45,927 nt of DNA, from the NCBI GenBank assembly GCA_030695945.1, contig JAUYOG010000067.1, positions 1 to 45,927 on the forward strand, written 5' to 3'. Made by a program: the position numbers and the translations under genes. Below are positions 16,589 to 25,230 of this stretch, one piece after another. Each line of letters begins with the position of its first letter. Position 1 is the stretch's first letter. Origin of the DNA: Ramlibacter sp. GTDB lineage: Bacteria > Pseudomonadota > Gammaproteobacteria > Burkholderiales > Burkholderiaceae_C. The notes under the pieces were generated by a model. That model was not told the origin of the DNA, did not search any database, and saw only the letters and a list, made by a program, of their open reading frames with translations.

Positions 16589-16996
16589 ATGGCCACCCCG
16601 ACCTACACCATCAGCGACCTGGCGAAAGAGTTCGACCTCACGACGCGGGCGATGCGCTTCTACGAGGACATGGGGTTGCTGCAGCCGGAGCGCACCGGCC
16701 CCGGCGGGCGCAACCGCATCTACAGCTCGCGCGACCGCACCCGGCTGAAGCTGACGCTGCGCGCCAAGCGGCTGGGGCTCTCGCTCACCGAGGCGCGCGA
16801 GATCATCGACATGTACGACAGCCCGCGCGACACCGGGCCGCAGCTGCGGAAATTCCTTGCGGTGCTGGCCCAGCACCGCAAGCAGCTGGAAGAACAGATG
16901 GCGGACCTGCAGGCCAACCTCGACGAGGTTCGCGTGCACGAGAAGGAAGCCCGCGCGCTGCTGGCGCGGGCCGAAAAGTCGCGCCAGGCCGCCTGA
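16589..16996 (+). CDS. liuR: MerR family regulator, LiuR-like
   Basis: DNA-binding regulator of 135 residues. The N-terminal MerR winged helix reads YTISDLAKEFDLTTRAMRFYEDMGLLQPER with the GRNRIYSSRDRTRL wing. SLTEAREIIDMYD follows, then a coiled-coil dimerisation helix rich in Gln, Glu and Arg (residues about 85-130). No Cys metal-binding cluster is present, so it is not a metal sensor. Two copies of the same palindrome flank the gene, and an isovaleryl-CoA dehydrogenase gene follows two genes on, which fits LiuR regulators of branched-chain amino-acid catabolism. The start at ATG 16589 places the HTH near the N-terminus; ATG 16532 is possible. The symbol is assigned from context and is tentative. 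Confidence 0.85.
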   Translation: MATPTYTISDLAKEFDLTTRAMRFYEDMGLLQPERTGPGGRNRIYSSRDRTRLKLTLRAKRLGLSLTEAREIIDMYDSPRDTGPQLRKFLAVLAQHRKQLEEQMADLQANLDEVRVHEKEARALLARAEKSRQAA

Positions 16997-17001
16997 CAGG
17001 G

Positions 17002-17007
17002 CATAAT
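17002..17007 (+). promoter_or_regulatory. Candidate -10 box (CATAAT) overlapping the second operator
   Basis: CATAAT differs from TATAAT at one position and overlaps the first two bases of the palindrome at 17006-17029. Transcription would then start inside the operator, implying repression by occlusion. No good -35 box is visible. Confidence 0.35.
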
Positions 17008-17029
17008 TGACGTTTACGTAAACGTCAAT
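17006..17029. promoter_or_regulatory. Perfect 24-bp palindromic operator upstream of the thioesterase-ivd operon
   Basis: ATTGACGTTTAC and GTAAACGTCAAT are exact reverse complements. The site sits 9 bases after the regulator stop codon and 15 before the thioesterase ATG. It shares nearly all bases with the site at 16481-16504, so both are presumably bound by the MerR-family protein encoded between them. Confidence 0.8.
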
Positions 17030-17044
17030 CCCAGGAGCCGCCGC

Positions 17045-17509
17045 ATGCCCGCCGAACCGCGCTTCGAACCCAAGGACCCGCAGTACGCCGAGCGCGTGCG
17101 CGCGAGCTTCGCCCGCCAGGATGCGATGAGGACCATCGGCGCCACGCTGGCCTCGGTCGAACCGGGCGTCGTCGTGATCGAAATGCCCTGGGCGCAGGCG
17201 TTGACGCAGCAGCATGGCTTCCTGCACGCCGGCATGGTCGCGACCGGCCTCGACACCGCCTGCGGCTACGCAGGCTTCAGCCTGATGCCGGCCGATGCCG
17301 CGGTGCTGACCGTCGAATTCAAGATCAACCTGCTCGCACCGGCGCAGGGCCAGCGCTTCCGCATGGTCGGCGAGGTGGTCAAGCCCGGCCGCACGCTGAC
17401 CAACGTGGAAGGCAGGGCCTACGCGATAGACGGCGACCGCGAAAAGCTCATCGCCACCATGAACGCCACCCTGATGGCCCTGTTCGGCCGTGAAGGCGTC
17501 CACCATTGA
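17045..17509 (+). CDS. PaaI-type hotdog thioesterase
   Basis: Predicted acyl-CoA thioesterase of 154 residues with the single-hotdog fold. [21 protein letters not shown] carries the characteristic H-G-x-x-H-x-G motif with an Asp on the long helix, and [19 protein letters not shown] is the central strand pair. It is directly downstream of the perfect operator, with CAGGAG 10 bases before the ATG, and is the first gene of the run that includes isovaleryl-CoA dehydrogenase (25 bases on). It may release CoA from stalled acyl-CoA intermediates; the substrate is not readable. Confidence 0.88.
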   Translation: MPAEPRFEPKDPQYAERVRASFARQDAMRTIGATLASVEPGVVVIEMPWAQALTQQHGFLHAGMVATGLDTACGYAGFSLMPADAAVLTVEFKINLLAPAQGQRFRMVGEVVKPGRTLTNVEGRAYAIDGDREKLIATMNATLMALFGREGVHH

Positions 17510-17534
17510 ACGTCAGCTTCCAGGAGACCTCCCC

Positions 17535-18716
17535 ATGAACAACCTTCCAGGCCTGAACTTCCACCTGGGCGAAGACATCGACGCCCTGCGCGACGCGGTG
17601 CGCGAGTTCGCGCAGGCCGAGATCGCACCCCGCGCCGGCGAGATCGACCGCAGCGACCAGTTCCCGATGGACCTGTGGCGCAAGATGGGGTCCATCGGCG
17701 TCCTCGGCATCACGGTGCCGGAGGAATACGGCGGGGCCAACATGGGCTACGTCGCGCACATGATCGCGATGGAGGAGATCTCGCGCGCCTCGGCGTCGGT
17801 GGGCCTGTCGTACGGCGCGCACAGCAACCTGTGCGTCAACCAGATCAAGCGCAACGGCAGCGAGGAGCAGCGGCGCAAGTACCTGCCCAAGCTCATTTCG
17901 GGCGAGCACGTGGGCGCGCTGGCCATGAGCGAGCCGGGGGCCGGCAGCGACGTGATCAGCATGAAGCTCAAGGCCGAGGACAAGGGCGGCTACTACCTGC
18001 TCAACGGCACGAAGATGTGGATCACCAACGGGCCGGACGCCGACACCATGGTGGTCTATGCCAAGACGGAACCCGAACTGGGCGCCCGCGGCGTCACCGC
18101 CTTCATCGTCGAAAAGGGCATGAAGGGCTTCTTCACGGCGCAGAAGCTCGACAAGCTGGGCATGCGCGGCAGCCATACCGGCGAGATGGTGTTCAACGAC
18201 GTCGAAGTGCCGGCCGCCAACGTGCTGGGCAGCCTCAACGGCGGGGCCAAGGTGCTGATGAGCGGGCTGGACTACGAACGCGCCGTGCTCGCCGCCGGCC
18301 CCATCGGCATCATGCAGGCCGTGATGGACAACGTGGTGCCCTACATCCACGACCGCAAGCAGTTCGGCCAGAGCATCGGCGAATTCCAGCTGATCCAGGG
18401 CAAGGTGGCCGACATGTACACGGTCTTGCAGGCGGGTCGGGCCCTCTGCTACACAGTGGGCAAGAACCTCGACATGCTGGGCAGCGAGCATGTGCGGCAG
18501 GTGCGCAAGGACTGTGCGTCGGTCATCCTGTGGTGCGCCGAGAAGGCCACCTGGATGGCTGGCGAGGGCATCCAGATCTTCGGCGGCAACGGCTACATCA
18601 ACGAGTACCCGCTGGGCCGCCTGTGGCGCGATGCCAAGCTGTACGAGATCGGCGCGGGAACCAGCGAAATCCGGCGCATGCTGATCGGCCGCGAGCTGTT
18701 CGCGGAGACGATGTAA
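17535..18716 (+). CDS. ivd: Isovaleryl-CoA dehydrogenase
   Basis: FAD enzyme converting isovaleryl-CoA to 3-methylcrotonyl-CoA in leucine breakdown, 393 residues. The catalytic base is E248 in [16 protein letters not shown], the position peculiar to isovaleryl-CoA dehydrogenases. At the usual acyl-CoA dehydrogenase position the sequence reads [12 protein letters not shown], with no Glu aligned as the base. [12 protein letters not shown] and [11 protein letters not shown] are the FAD/substrate motifs, and [23 protein letters not shown] is also typical. The start ATG 17535 follows CAGGAG. It is the clearest indicator that the MerR-controlled operon handles leucine catabolism; methylcrotonyl-CoA carboxylase genes are not in the window. 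Confidence 0.95.
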   Translation: MNNLPGLNFHLGEDIDALRDAVREFAQAEIAPRAGEIDRSDQFPMDLWRKMGSIGVLGITVPEEYGGANMGYVAHMIAMEEISRASASVGLSYGAHSNLCVNQIKRNGSEEQRRKYLPKLISGEHVGALAMSEPGAGSDVISMKLKAEDKGGYYLLNGTKMWITNGPDADTMVVYAKTEPELGARGVTAFIVEKGMKGFFTAQKLDKLGMRGSHTGEMVFNDVEVPAANVLGSLNGGAKVLMSGLDYERAVLAAGPIGIMQAVMDNVVPYIHDRKQFGQSIGEFQLIQGKVADMYTVLQAGRALCYTVGKNLDMLGSEHVRQVRKDCASVILWCAEKATWMAGEGIQIFGGNGYINEYPLGRLWRDAKLYEIGAGTSEIRRMLIGRELFAETM

Positions 18717-18770
18717 GTCAAAGCGTTCGTCCGCAATGCCACGTATGCTGAACAGGCGAAAATAGCGCTT

Positions 18771-19424
18771 ATGTCCTCACTCCAAGACCTGTTCACGCAC
18801 AACCGCGCCTGGGCCGCCCAGATGGAGCGGGAGCGGCCCGGCTTCTTCACCGCCCTGACCAAGCAGCAGAAGCCCAAATTCATGTGGATAGGCTGCAGCG
18901 ATTCGCGGGTGCCGGCCAACCAGATCACCGGGCTGGAGCCCGGCGAGGTGTTCGTCCACCGCAACGTGGCCAACATCGTCGTCCACTCCGACCTGAACGC
19001 GTTGTCCGCGATCCAGTTCGCGGTGGAGATGCTCAAGGTCGAGCACATCATGGTGGTGGGCCATTACGGCTGCGGCGGCGTCATGGCGGCGCTCCACGGT
19101 GAGCGCATCGGCCTGGCCGACAACTGGATCCGCCACATCCAGGACGTGCGCGACCGCCATCGCGGCCTGCTGGAGAACATGGCGCCGGACAAGCGGGCCG
19201 ACGCGCTGGTCGACCTGAACGTGATCGAGCAGGTGGTCAACGTCTGCGTGAGCACCGTGATGGTGGACGCCTGGGCCAAGGGCCAGAAGGTGTCGATCCA
19301 CGGCTGGGCCTTCGGCGTGCACGACGGACTGCTGCAGGACCTGCAGATGTCGGTCGCCAGCACCGATTCGATCGAGCCGCTGTACCGCGCGGCCATCCAG
19401 GGTGTGATCGCCGCCAGAACCTGA
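18771..19424 (+). CDS. can: Beta-class carbonic anhydrase
   Basis: Zinc enzyme interconverting CO2 and bicarbonate in the cytosol, 217 residues. Ligands and catalytic residues fall at the same numbers as in E. coli Can: C42, D44 and R46 in [13 protein letters not shown]98 and C101 in VGHYGCGGV. It lies 54 bases after ivd, in the same direction. Leucine catabolism needs bicarbonate for methylcrotonyl-CoA carboxylase, so membership of this operon would make sense; that link is inference. The 54-base gap could hold a weak promoter, but none is convincing. Confidence 0.95.
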   Translation: MSSLQDLFTHNRAWAAQMERERPGFFTALTKQQKPKFMWIGCSDSRVPANQITGLEPGEVFVHRNVANIVVHSDLNALSAIQFAVEMLKVEHIMVVGHYGCGGVMAALHGERIGLADNWIRHIQDVRDRHRGLLENMAPDKRADALVDLNVIEQVVNVCVSTVMVDAWAKGQKVSIHGWAFGVHDGLLQDLQMSVASTDSIEPLYRAAIQGVIAART

Positions 19425-19437
19425 GCCGGCCGGAAGC

Positions 19438-21285
19438 ATGTTCCCCCAGCGCCTCGACTCGCCGCACGCCTACGACATCGCCAAGGCGATGATCGACGGC
19501 TTCAACCGGCACTACCGGCTGTTCCGCACCGAGTCCTCGCGGGCCAAGCACCGGTTCGAGACGGCCGACTGGCACGGCCAGCAGCGGGCCCAGCGCGAGC
19601 GCATCGAGTTCTACGACCTGCGCGTGAAGGAGGCGGTGACGCGGCTCGAGAAGGAGTTCAAGGCCGGCGGCCAGCCGATGGAAGTGTGGCAGCAGGTCAA
19701 GCTGCATTACATCGGGCTGCTGGTGGACCACCACCAGCCCGAGCTGGCGGAGACCTTCTTCAACTCCGTCACCACCAAGATCCTGCACCGCACCCACTTT
19801 CACAACGATTTCATCTTCGTGCGGCCGGCCGTGTCCACCGAGTACATCGAGAACGACGAGCCCGCCGCCATGCCCACCTACCGCGCGTACTACCCGACGC
19901 GCGAGAGCCTCGGCGACACGGTGGTGCGCATCGTCGACAACTTCCAGCTGCAGCGCCCGTTCGAGGACCTGCAGCGCGACGCCGGCTACGTGGTGCAGGC
20001 GATGAGCGGGAGGCTGGCGCAGGTCAAGCTGCGCGCCAACTTCCAGATCCAGGTGCTGTCGTCGCTGTTCTTTCGCAACAAGGGCGCCTACGTCGTCGGC
20101 AAGATCATCAACGGGTTCAACGAGGTGCCGTTCGCGCTGCCCATCCTGCACAACAGGCAGGGCAAGCTCATGATCGACGCCTGCCTGTTCGGCGAGGACG
20201 ACCTGCAGGCGCTGTTCAGCTTCGCCCGCGCGTACTTCATGGTCGACATGGAGGTGCCCTCGGCCTACGTGCAGTTCCTGCGCTCGCTGATGCCGCGCAA
20301 GCCCCGCAACGAGATCTACAACGCCCTGGGCCTGGCCAAGCAGGGCAAGACTCTCTTCTACCGCGACTTCCTCTACCACCTGAAGCATTCCAGCGACAAG
20401 TTCCGCATCGCGCCCGGCATCAAGGGCATGGTGATGCTGGTGTTCGACCTGCCGTCGTTCCCCTACGTCTTCAAGCTGATCAAGGACTACTACCCGCCGC
20501 AGAAGGACACCACCCGCGAGAAGATCAAGGGCAAGTACCTGCTGGTCAAGCAGCACGACCGCGTGGGCCGCATGGCCGACACGCTGGAGTACAGCGAGGT
20601 TGCTTTCGCGCGCGACCGCTTCGAGGAGGAGCTGATCGAGGAGATCCGCAGGTACGCGCCGAGCCAGCTGGAGATCAGCGACCGCGACGGCGACGGCCAC
20701 GAGGAGGTCGTCATCAAGCACCTGTACATCGAGCGCCGGATGATCCCGCTGAACATCTACCTGCAGGAGGCCTTCGACGCCGGGCGGTCGCCGGGCGACG
20801 ACACCGTGGCGGCCGAGCAGGCGCGCAGCCAGATCGAGAGCGCGGTGGTCGAGTACGGCAACGCGATCAAGGACCTGGTGGCGGCCAACATCTTCCCCGG
20901 CGACATGCTGTGGAAGAACTTCGGCGTCACGCGCAACGGCAAGGTCGTCTTCTACGACTACGACGAGATCGAATACATCACGGATTGCAACTTCCGCAAG
21001 GTGCCCGACGCGCGCAACGAGGAGGAGGAGATGTCCGGCGAGGTCTGGTACACGGTCGGCCCTCATGACGTGTTCCCGGAAACGTTCGAGCCGTTCCTGC
21101 TGGGCAACGACGCGGTGCGCGAGGTGTTCATGAAACACCATGCCGACCTGCTGGATGCGGGCTTCTGGCAGGCGCACAAGGAGCGCATCCAGGCCGGGCA
21201 CGTGCACGACGTGTTCCCCTACGAGCGCGACAAGCGGTTTGCAAGGAAATTCTCCCTCTCCCCTGCGGGGAGAGGGCAGGGGTGA
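19438..21285 (+). CDS. aceK: Isocitrate dehydrogenase kinase/phosphatase
   Basis: Bifunctional enzyme that phosphorylates and dephosphorylates isocitrate dehydrogenase, setting flux between the TCA cycle and the glyoxylate bypass. At 615 residues it is longer than E. coli AceK (578). Visible landmarks are the regulatory N-terminal half with [20 protein letters not shown], the nucleotide-binding [26 protein letters not shown], and the kinase catalytic segment [17 protein letters not shown] followed by [13 protein letters not shown]. The final 11 residues or so ([11 protein letters not shown]) are encoded by a palindromic repeat that also supplies the stop codon, so they are probably not native. 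It starts 13 bases after the carbonic anhydrase gene. No aceA or aceB is nearby, unlike the E. coli aceBAK operon. Confidence 0.95.
   Translation: MFPQRLDSPHAYDIAKAMIDGFNRHYRLFRTESSRAKHRFETADWHGQQRAQRERIEFYDLRVKEAVTRLEKEFKAGGQPMEVWQQVKLHYIGLLVDHHQPELAETFFNSVTTKILHRTHFHNDFIFVRPAVSTEYIENDEPAAMPTYRAYYPTRESLGDTVVRIVDNFQLQRPFEDLQRDAGYVVQAMSGRLAQVKLRANFQIQVLSSLFFRNKGAYVVGKIINGFNEVPFALPILHNRQGKLMIDACLFGEDDLQALFSFARAYFMVDMEVPSAYVQFLRSLMPRKPRNEIYNALGLAKQGKTLFYRDFLYHLKHSSDKFRIAPGIKGMVMLVFDLPSFPYVFKLIKDYYPPQKDTTREKIKGKYLLVKQHDRVGRMADTLEYSEVAFARDRFEEELIEEIRRYAPSQLEISDRDGDGHEEVVIKHLYIERRMIPLNIYLQEAFDAGRSPGDDTVAAEQARSQIESAVVEYGNAIKDLVAANIFPGDMLWKNFGVTRNGKVVFYDYDEIEYITDCNFRKVPDARNEEEEMSGEVWYTVGPHDVFPETFEPFLLGNDAVREVFMKHHADLLDAGFWQAHKERIQAGHVHDVFPYERDKRFARKFSLSPAGRGQG
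21254..21276. repeat. REP-like palindrome overlapping the 3' end of aceK
   Basis: CCCTCTCCCC and GGGGAGAGGG form a perfect 10-bp stem with a TGC loop. GCAGGGGTGAGG follows, a form commonly seen as a dispersed intergenic repeat in GC-rich proteobacteria. It lies inside the aceK reading frame and ends 9 bases before the aceK stop. Confidence 0.65.
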
Positions 21286-21296
21286 GGGGCGCGAGC

Positions 21297-21797
21297 ATGG
21301 CCATATCGCAGGAAATCCGCGACGCCTGGGAGCTCGCCAGCTTCATCGTGACGGTGGTGGCCCTGCCGTTCGCCATCGCTTTCTTCGCCTGGGAGCAGCG
21401 CAAGGAGCGCGACAACGAGGAGGAAGAGGGCTACCAGCTGCTGTCCGATGCCTACAACGACTTCCTCAAGGTGGTGCTGGCCAACCCCGACTTGCAGTTG
21501 CGAACCAATGAACCGCTGGCGAATCCCACGCCGGAGCAGAACGAGCGCATGCTCGTGATATTCGACATGCTGATGTCGCTATTCGAACGGGCGTACCTCG
21601 TGGCCTACAAGCCGAAGATGAGCGAAACCGAGTCCCGGCGCTGGAACAGCTGGGACGACTACATGCGCGAGTGGTGCCGCCGCGAGGATTTCCACAACGC
21701 CCTGCCGCTGCTGCTGCGCGGCGAGGACCCCGAGTTCCAGAGTTACCTGCGCCGCATCGCCCAGGAGGAGCGCGGCGCCCTCATTCAACTTTCCTAA
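21297..21797 (+). CDS. Small membrane-anchored protein of unknown function
   Basis: A 166-residue protein I cannot place in a family. It has one N-terminal membrane segment (about residues 15-34, ASFIVTVVALPFAIAFFAW), followed by a charged stretch EQRKERDNEEEEGYQLL and a helical cytosolic domain rich in Trp, Arg and Glu (SRRWNSWDDYMREWCRRED, LPLLLRGEDPEFQSYLRRIA). The start is ATG 21297; a GTG at 21282 would overlap the aceK stop. It sits 11 bases after aceK and 10 before the thiolase gene, so it is probably co-transcribed with both. Confidence 0.75.
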   Translation: MAISQEIRDAWELASFIVTVVALPFAIAFFAWEQRKERDNEEEEGYQLLSDAYNDFLKVVLANPDLQLRTNEPLANPTPEQNERMLVIFDMLMSLFERAYLVAYKPKMSETESRRWNSWDDYMREWCRREDFHNALPLLLRGEDPEFQSYLRRIAQEERGALIQLS

Positions 21798-21807
21798 GGA
21801 GCAAACC

Positions 21808-22989
21808 ATGCCTGATTCCATCGTCATCGTCAGCGCCGCCCGCACCCCCATGGGCGGCTTCCAGGGCGACTTCTCGTCGCTCGCAGCCCACGACCTGGGC
21901 GGCGCAGCGATCAAGGCCGCCGTCGAGCGCGCCGGCATCCCCGGCGATGCCGTGGGCGAAGTGCTGTTCGGCAACTGCCTGATGGCCGGCCAGGGCCAGG
22001 CCCCGGCGCGCCAGGCGGCGTTCAAGGGCGGCCTGCCCAAGAGCGCGGGCGCCGTCACGCTGTCCAAGATGTGCGGCTCGGGCATGAAGGCCGCGATGTT
22101 CGCCAACGACATGCTGCTGGTCGGCACCCACGAAGTGATGGTGGCCGGCGGCATGGAGAGCATGACCAACGCGCCGCACCTGCTGCTCAAGGGCCGTAGC
22201 GGCATCCGCATCGGCCACGACCGCATCTATGACCACATGATGCTCGACGGCCTGGAAGACGCCTACGAGGCGGGCCGCTCGATGGGCACCTTCGGCGAGG
22301 ACTGCGCCGCCAAGTACAAGTTCAGCCGCGAGGCGCAGGATGCCTTCGCCATCGCCAGCGTGCAGCGCGCCAAGGCCGCGACCGAATCGGGCGCCTTCGC
22401 CACCGAAATCACGCCGGTCACGGTGAAGGGCCGCGCCGGCGACGTGGTGGTGGCCATCGACGAGGGCCCGGGCAAGGTCAAGCTCGACAAGATCCCCACG
22501 CTCAAGCCCGCGTTCAAGAAGGACGGCACGATCACCGCCGCCTCCAGCTCCAGCATCAACGATGGCGCCGCCGCCATGGTGATGATGAAGGAGTCGACCG
22601 CCAGCCGCTACGGCAGCACGCCGATGGCCCGTATCGTCGGCCACGCCATGCACGCGCAGGAGCCGGGCTGGTTCACCACCGCGCCGATTGGTGCGGTGCA
22701 GAAGCTGCTGGCCAAGACCGGCTGGAAGGTGTCGGACGTGGACCTGTGGGAGGTGAACGAAGCCTTCGCCGTGGTGCCGATGGCGCTGATGGAGGAGCTG
22801 AAGGTGGCGCACGAGATCGTCAACGTGAACGGCGGCGCCTGCGCGCTGGGCCACCCGATCGGCGCGTCCGGCGCCCGCATCATGGTCACGCTGATCCACG
22901 CCCTGAAGGCCCGCGGCGGCAAGCGCGGCATTGCCACGCTGTGCATTGGTGGCGGCGAAGCCACGGCGGTTGCGATCGAACTGCTGTAA
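21808..22989 (+). CDS. Acetyl-CoA C-acyltransferase (thiolase, AtoB-like)
   Basis: Thiolase of 393 residues, making or cleaving acetoacetyl-CoA/3-ketoacyl-CoA. The catalytic residues are visible: C89 in LSKMCGSGMKAAM, H349 in GHPIGASGARI and C379 in LCIGGGEATAVAIE, numbers almost identical to the biosynthetic Zoogloea-type thiolase. A strong AAGGAG precedes the ATG. The stop codon overlaps the next start (TAATG). In a leucine operon it would cleave the acetoacetyl-CoA formed from acetoacetate; a degradative beta-oxidation role is also possible. Confidence 0.93.
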   Translation: MPDSIVIVSAARTPMGGFQGDFSSLAAHDLGGAAIKAAVERAGIPGDAVGEVLFGNCLMAGQGQAPARQAAFKGGLPKSAGAVTLSKMCGSGMKAAMFANDMLLVGTHEVMVAGGMESMTNAPHLLLKGRSGIRIGHDRIYDHMMLDGLEDAYEAGRSMGTFGEDCAAKYKFSREAQDAFAIASVQRAKAATESGAFATEITPVTVKGRAGDVVVAIDEGPGKVKLDKIPTLKPAFKKDGTITAASSSSINDGAAAMVMMKESTASRYGSTPMARIVGHAMHAQEPGWFTTAPIGAVQKLLAKTGWKVSDVDLWEVNEAFAVVPMALMEELKVAHEIVNVNGGACALGHPIGASGARIMVTLIHALKARGGKRGIATLCIGGGEATAVAIELL

Positions 22990-24119
22990 TGCTGCTCACG
23001 CAAGACCAGGAAATGGTGCGCGACGCGGTTCGCGCGTTCGCGCAGGAGGAGCTCTGGCCCAACGCACCGCGCTGGGACAAGGAGCATCACTTCCCGCGCG
23101 AGGCGCACCGCGGTCTGGCCGCGCTCGGTGCCTACGGCATCTGCGTGCCCGAGGAGTTCGGCGGCGCCAACCTGGACTACGTGACGCTGGCGCTGGTGCT
23201 GGAGGAGATCGCCGCCGGTGACGGCGGCACCAGCACCGCGATCAGCGTCACCAACTGCCCGGTCAACGCCATCCTGATGCGCTACGGCAACGCGGCGCAG
23301 AAGAAGAAGTGGCTGACGCGGCTGGCGCAAGGCGAATTGCTCGGCGTGTTCTGCCTCACCGAGCCGCACGTGGGCAGCGATGCTTCGGCGCTGCGCACCA
23401 CGGCCGTGAAGGACGCCGGCGGCTGGGTGATCAACGGCGTCAAGCAGTTCATCACCAGCGGCAAGAACGGCGACCTGGCCGTCGTGATCGCCGTCACCGA
23501 CAAGGGCGCCGGCAAGAAGGGCATGAGCGCCTTCCTGGTGCCGACCAACGAGCCGGGCTACGTGGTGGCGCGGCTGGAAGACAAGATCGGCCAGCATTCC
23601 AGCGACACGGCGCAGATCAACTTCGACAATTGCCGAATCCCCGCCGAGAACCTGATCGGCGAGGAGGGCGAGGGCTACAAGATCGCGCTGTCGGCGCTCG
23701 AAGGCGGGCGCATCGGCATCGCCGCGCAGAGCGTCGGCATGGCGCGCAGCGCCTTCGAGGTGGCGCTGGCGTACGCGAAGGAGCGACAAAGCTTCGGCAC
23801 CGCGATCATCAACCACCAGGCGGTCGGCTTCCGCCTGGCCGATTGCGCGACGAAGCTGGAAGCCGCGCGCCAGCTGATCTGGCATGCGGCCACGCTGCGC
23901 GACGCAGGCCGGCCGTGCCTGAAGGAAGCCGCGATGGCCAAGCTGTTCGCCAGCGAGATGGCCGAGCACGTCTGCAGCGCCGCGATCCAGACGCTGGGCG
24001 GCTACGGCTACGTGAGCGACTTCCCGGTCGAGCGCATCTGGCGCGATGTGCGCGTTTGCCAGATTTACGAAGGCACGTCCGACGTGCAGAAGATCATCAT
24101 CCAGCGGGCCCTGGCCTGA
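22989..24119 (+). CDS. Acyl-CoA dehydrogenase (short/branched-chain type)
   Basis: FAD-linked acyl-CoA dehydrogenase of 376 residues. The catalytic base is E361 in CQIYEGTSDVQKIIIQRAL, the standard position, so it differs from the E248-type isovaleryl-CoA dehydrogenase 4 kb upstream. FCLTEPHVGSDASALRT and QFITSGKNGD are FAD/substrate motifs; ERQSFGTAIINHQAV and LGGYGYVSDFPVERIWRD are also typical. Its ATG overlaps the thiolase stop by one base and its TGA overlaps the next ATG, so translation is likely coupled. The exact acyl substrate is not readable. Confidence 0.93.
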   Translation: MLLTQDQEMVRDAVRAFAQEELWPNAPRWDKEHHFPREAHRGLAALGAYGICVPEEFGGANLDYVTLALVLEEIAAGDGGTSTAISVTNCPVNAILMRYGNAAQKKKWLTRLAQGELLGVFCLTEPHVGSDASALRTTAVKDAGGWVINGVKQFITSGKNGDLAVVIAVTDKGAGKKGMSAFLVPTNEPGYVVARLEDKIGQHSSDTAQINFDNCRIPAENLIGEEGEGYKIALSALEGGRIGIAAQSVGMARSAFEVALAYAKERQSFGTAIINHQAVGFRLADCATKLEAARQLIWHAATLRDAGRPCLKEAAMAKLFASEMAEHVCSAAIQTLGGYGYVSDFPVERIWRDVRVCQIYEGTSDVQKIIIQRALA

Positions 24120-24532
24120 TGGACGCAGGCGAGGCTTGCCCCTGTGGCCGGCTCGGGCCGGGCCGCAAGGCGTTGTCCTTCGCCGAGTGCTGTGGCCGCT
24201 ACCTCGGCCATCTGGAGGACACCCCCGCGCCCGACGCCGAATCGCTCATGCGATCCCGCTACACAGCGCACGTGCTGAGCGACGCGAACTACGTCCTGGC
24301 CACCTGGTACGTCGCCACGCGGCCGGATGCCAACGTCGAGTTCGAACCCGGAACGAAATGGCTGGGCCTGGAAGTGAGGGATCATCGGGTGACCGATGCA
24401 ACCCATGCCGAAGTCGAATTCGTCGCCCGCTACCGCATCGCCGGCCGGGGCGTGCGGCTGCACGAGCGCAGCCGCTTCCTGCTGGACGAAGGGCATTGGT
24501 ACTACGTGGACGGGGATATCCTGAACCCATGA
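24119..24532 (+). CDS. YchJ-like protein with N-terminal SEC-C motif (UPF0225)
   Basis: A 137-residue protein. The N-terminal Cys cluster (CPCGRLGPGRKALSFAECCGRYL, residues 7-29) is a SEC-C-type zinc-binding motif. The remainder is an NTF2-like domain with SLMRSRYTAHVLSDANYVLATW and ERSRFLLDEGHWYYVDGD, both hallmarks of the YchJ family. The function of the family is not known to me. It is embedded in the operon with TGATG and ATGA overlaps on either side, so expression is tied to the acyl-CoA dehydrogenase. Confidence 0.88.
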   Translation: MDAGEACPCGRLGPGRKALSFAECCGRYLGHLEDTPAPDAESLMRSRYTAHVLSDANYVLATWYVATRPDANVEFEPGTKWLGLEVRDHRVTDATHAEVEFVARYRIAGRGVRLHERSRFLLDEGHWYYVDGDILNP

Positions 24533-25212
24533 CATTCGAGGCGGTCCTGTTCGATTGCGACGGCGTGCTCGTGGACAGCGAGCTGATCACCAACGGTGTC
24601 CTGCGCGACATGCTGGAGGAGCAGGGCTGGAAGCTCAGCCCGGAGGAATGCATGCGCACCTTCGTGGGCAAGGCGGTGAAGGACGAGCGCGCGCTGATCG
24701 AGGCGCGTACCGGCCAGCCGCTGACCGAGGAATGGCTGGTGCGCTTCCGCGAACGGCGCAACGAGGGCCTCGTGAAGCGCGTCAAGCCGATCCGCGGGGC
24801 GGTCGAGGCGGTCGCGCGAATCCACGAGTACTTCCAGGGGCGCATCGCCTGCGCCTCGGGCGCCGACCGCTTCAAGGTGGAGTTGCAGCTCGAGAAATGC
24901 GGACTGATGCCCTACTTCAAGGGCCGCATCTTCAGCGGCCATGAATTGCCGCGCTCCAAGCCGGCGCCGGACGTGTACCTGGCCGCCGCAGCGGCACTTG
25001 GCGTGCCGCCGGAGCGCTGCGCGGTGGTCGAGGACACGATGACGGGCGTCACGGCCGGCGTCGCGGCCGGCGCGACGGTCTTCGGCTACAGCCCGCCCGA
25101 GGCCGGGCACGACGCGCCGGGCGCGCTGCGAGCCGCCGGCGCGGTGTGGATCTTCGACGACATGGCGCAGCTGGCCAACGCGCCGTTCAGCTGGACTTCC
25201 CTTCGCGCGTGA
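24529..25212 (+). CDS. HAD-family phosphatase (beta-phosphoglucomutase/GPH-like)
   Basis: Cytosolic HAD-superfamily hydrolase of 227 residues. Motif I is LFDCDGVLVDSE with D9 and D11; the cap domain follows (residues about 18-85); CASGADRFKVELQLEKCGL covers motif II; SKPAPDVYLAAAAALG carries the motif III Lys; and VVEDTMTGVTAGVAAG is motif IV. The pattern fits sugar-phosphate or phosphoglycolate-type phosphatases; the substrate is unknown. ATGA overlap with the YchJ-like gene indicates coupling. It ends the plus-strand run, 18 bases before the convergent LysR gene; no hairpin was noticed there. Confidence 0.88.
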   Translation: MTFEAVLFDCDGVLVDSELITNGVLRDMLEEQGWKLSPEECMRTFVGKAVKDERALIEARTGQPLTEEWLVRFRERRNEGLVKRVKPIRGAVEAVARIHEYFQGRIACASGADRFKVELQLEKCGLMPYFKGRIFSGHELPRSKPAPDVYLAAAAALGVPPERCAVVEDTMTGVTAGVAAGATVFGYSPPEAGHDAPGALRAAGAVWIFDDMAQLANAPFSWTSLRA

Positions 25213-25230
25213 CTGACCCGTGCCGACCGC

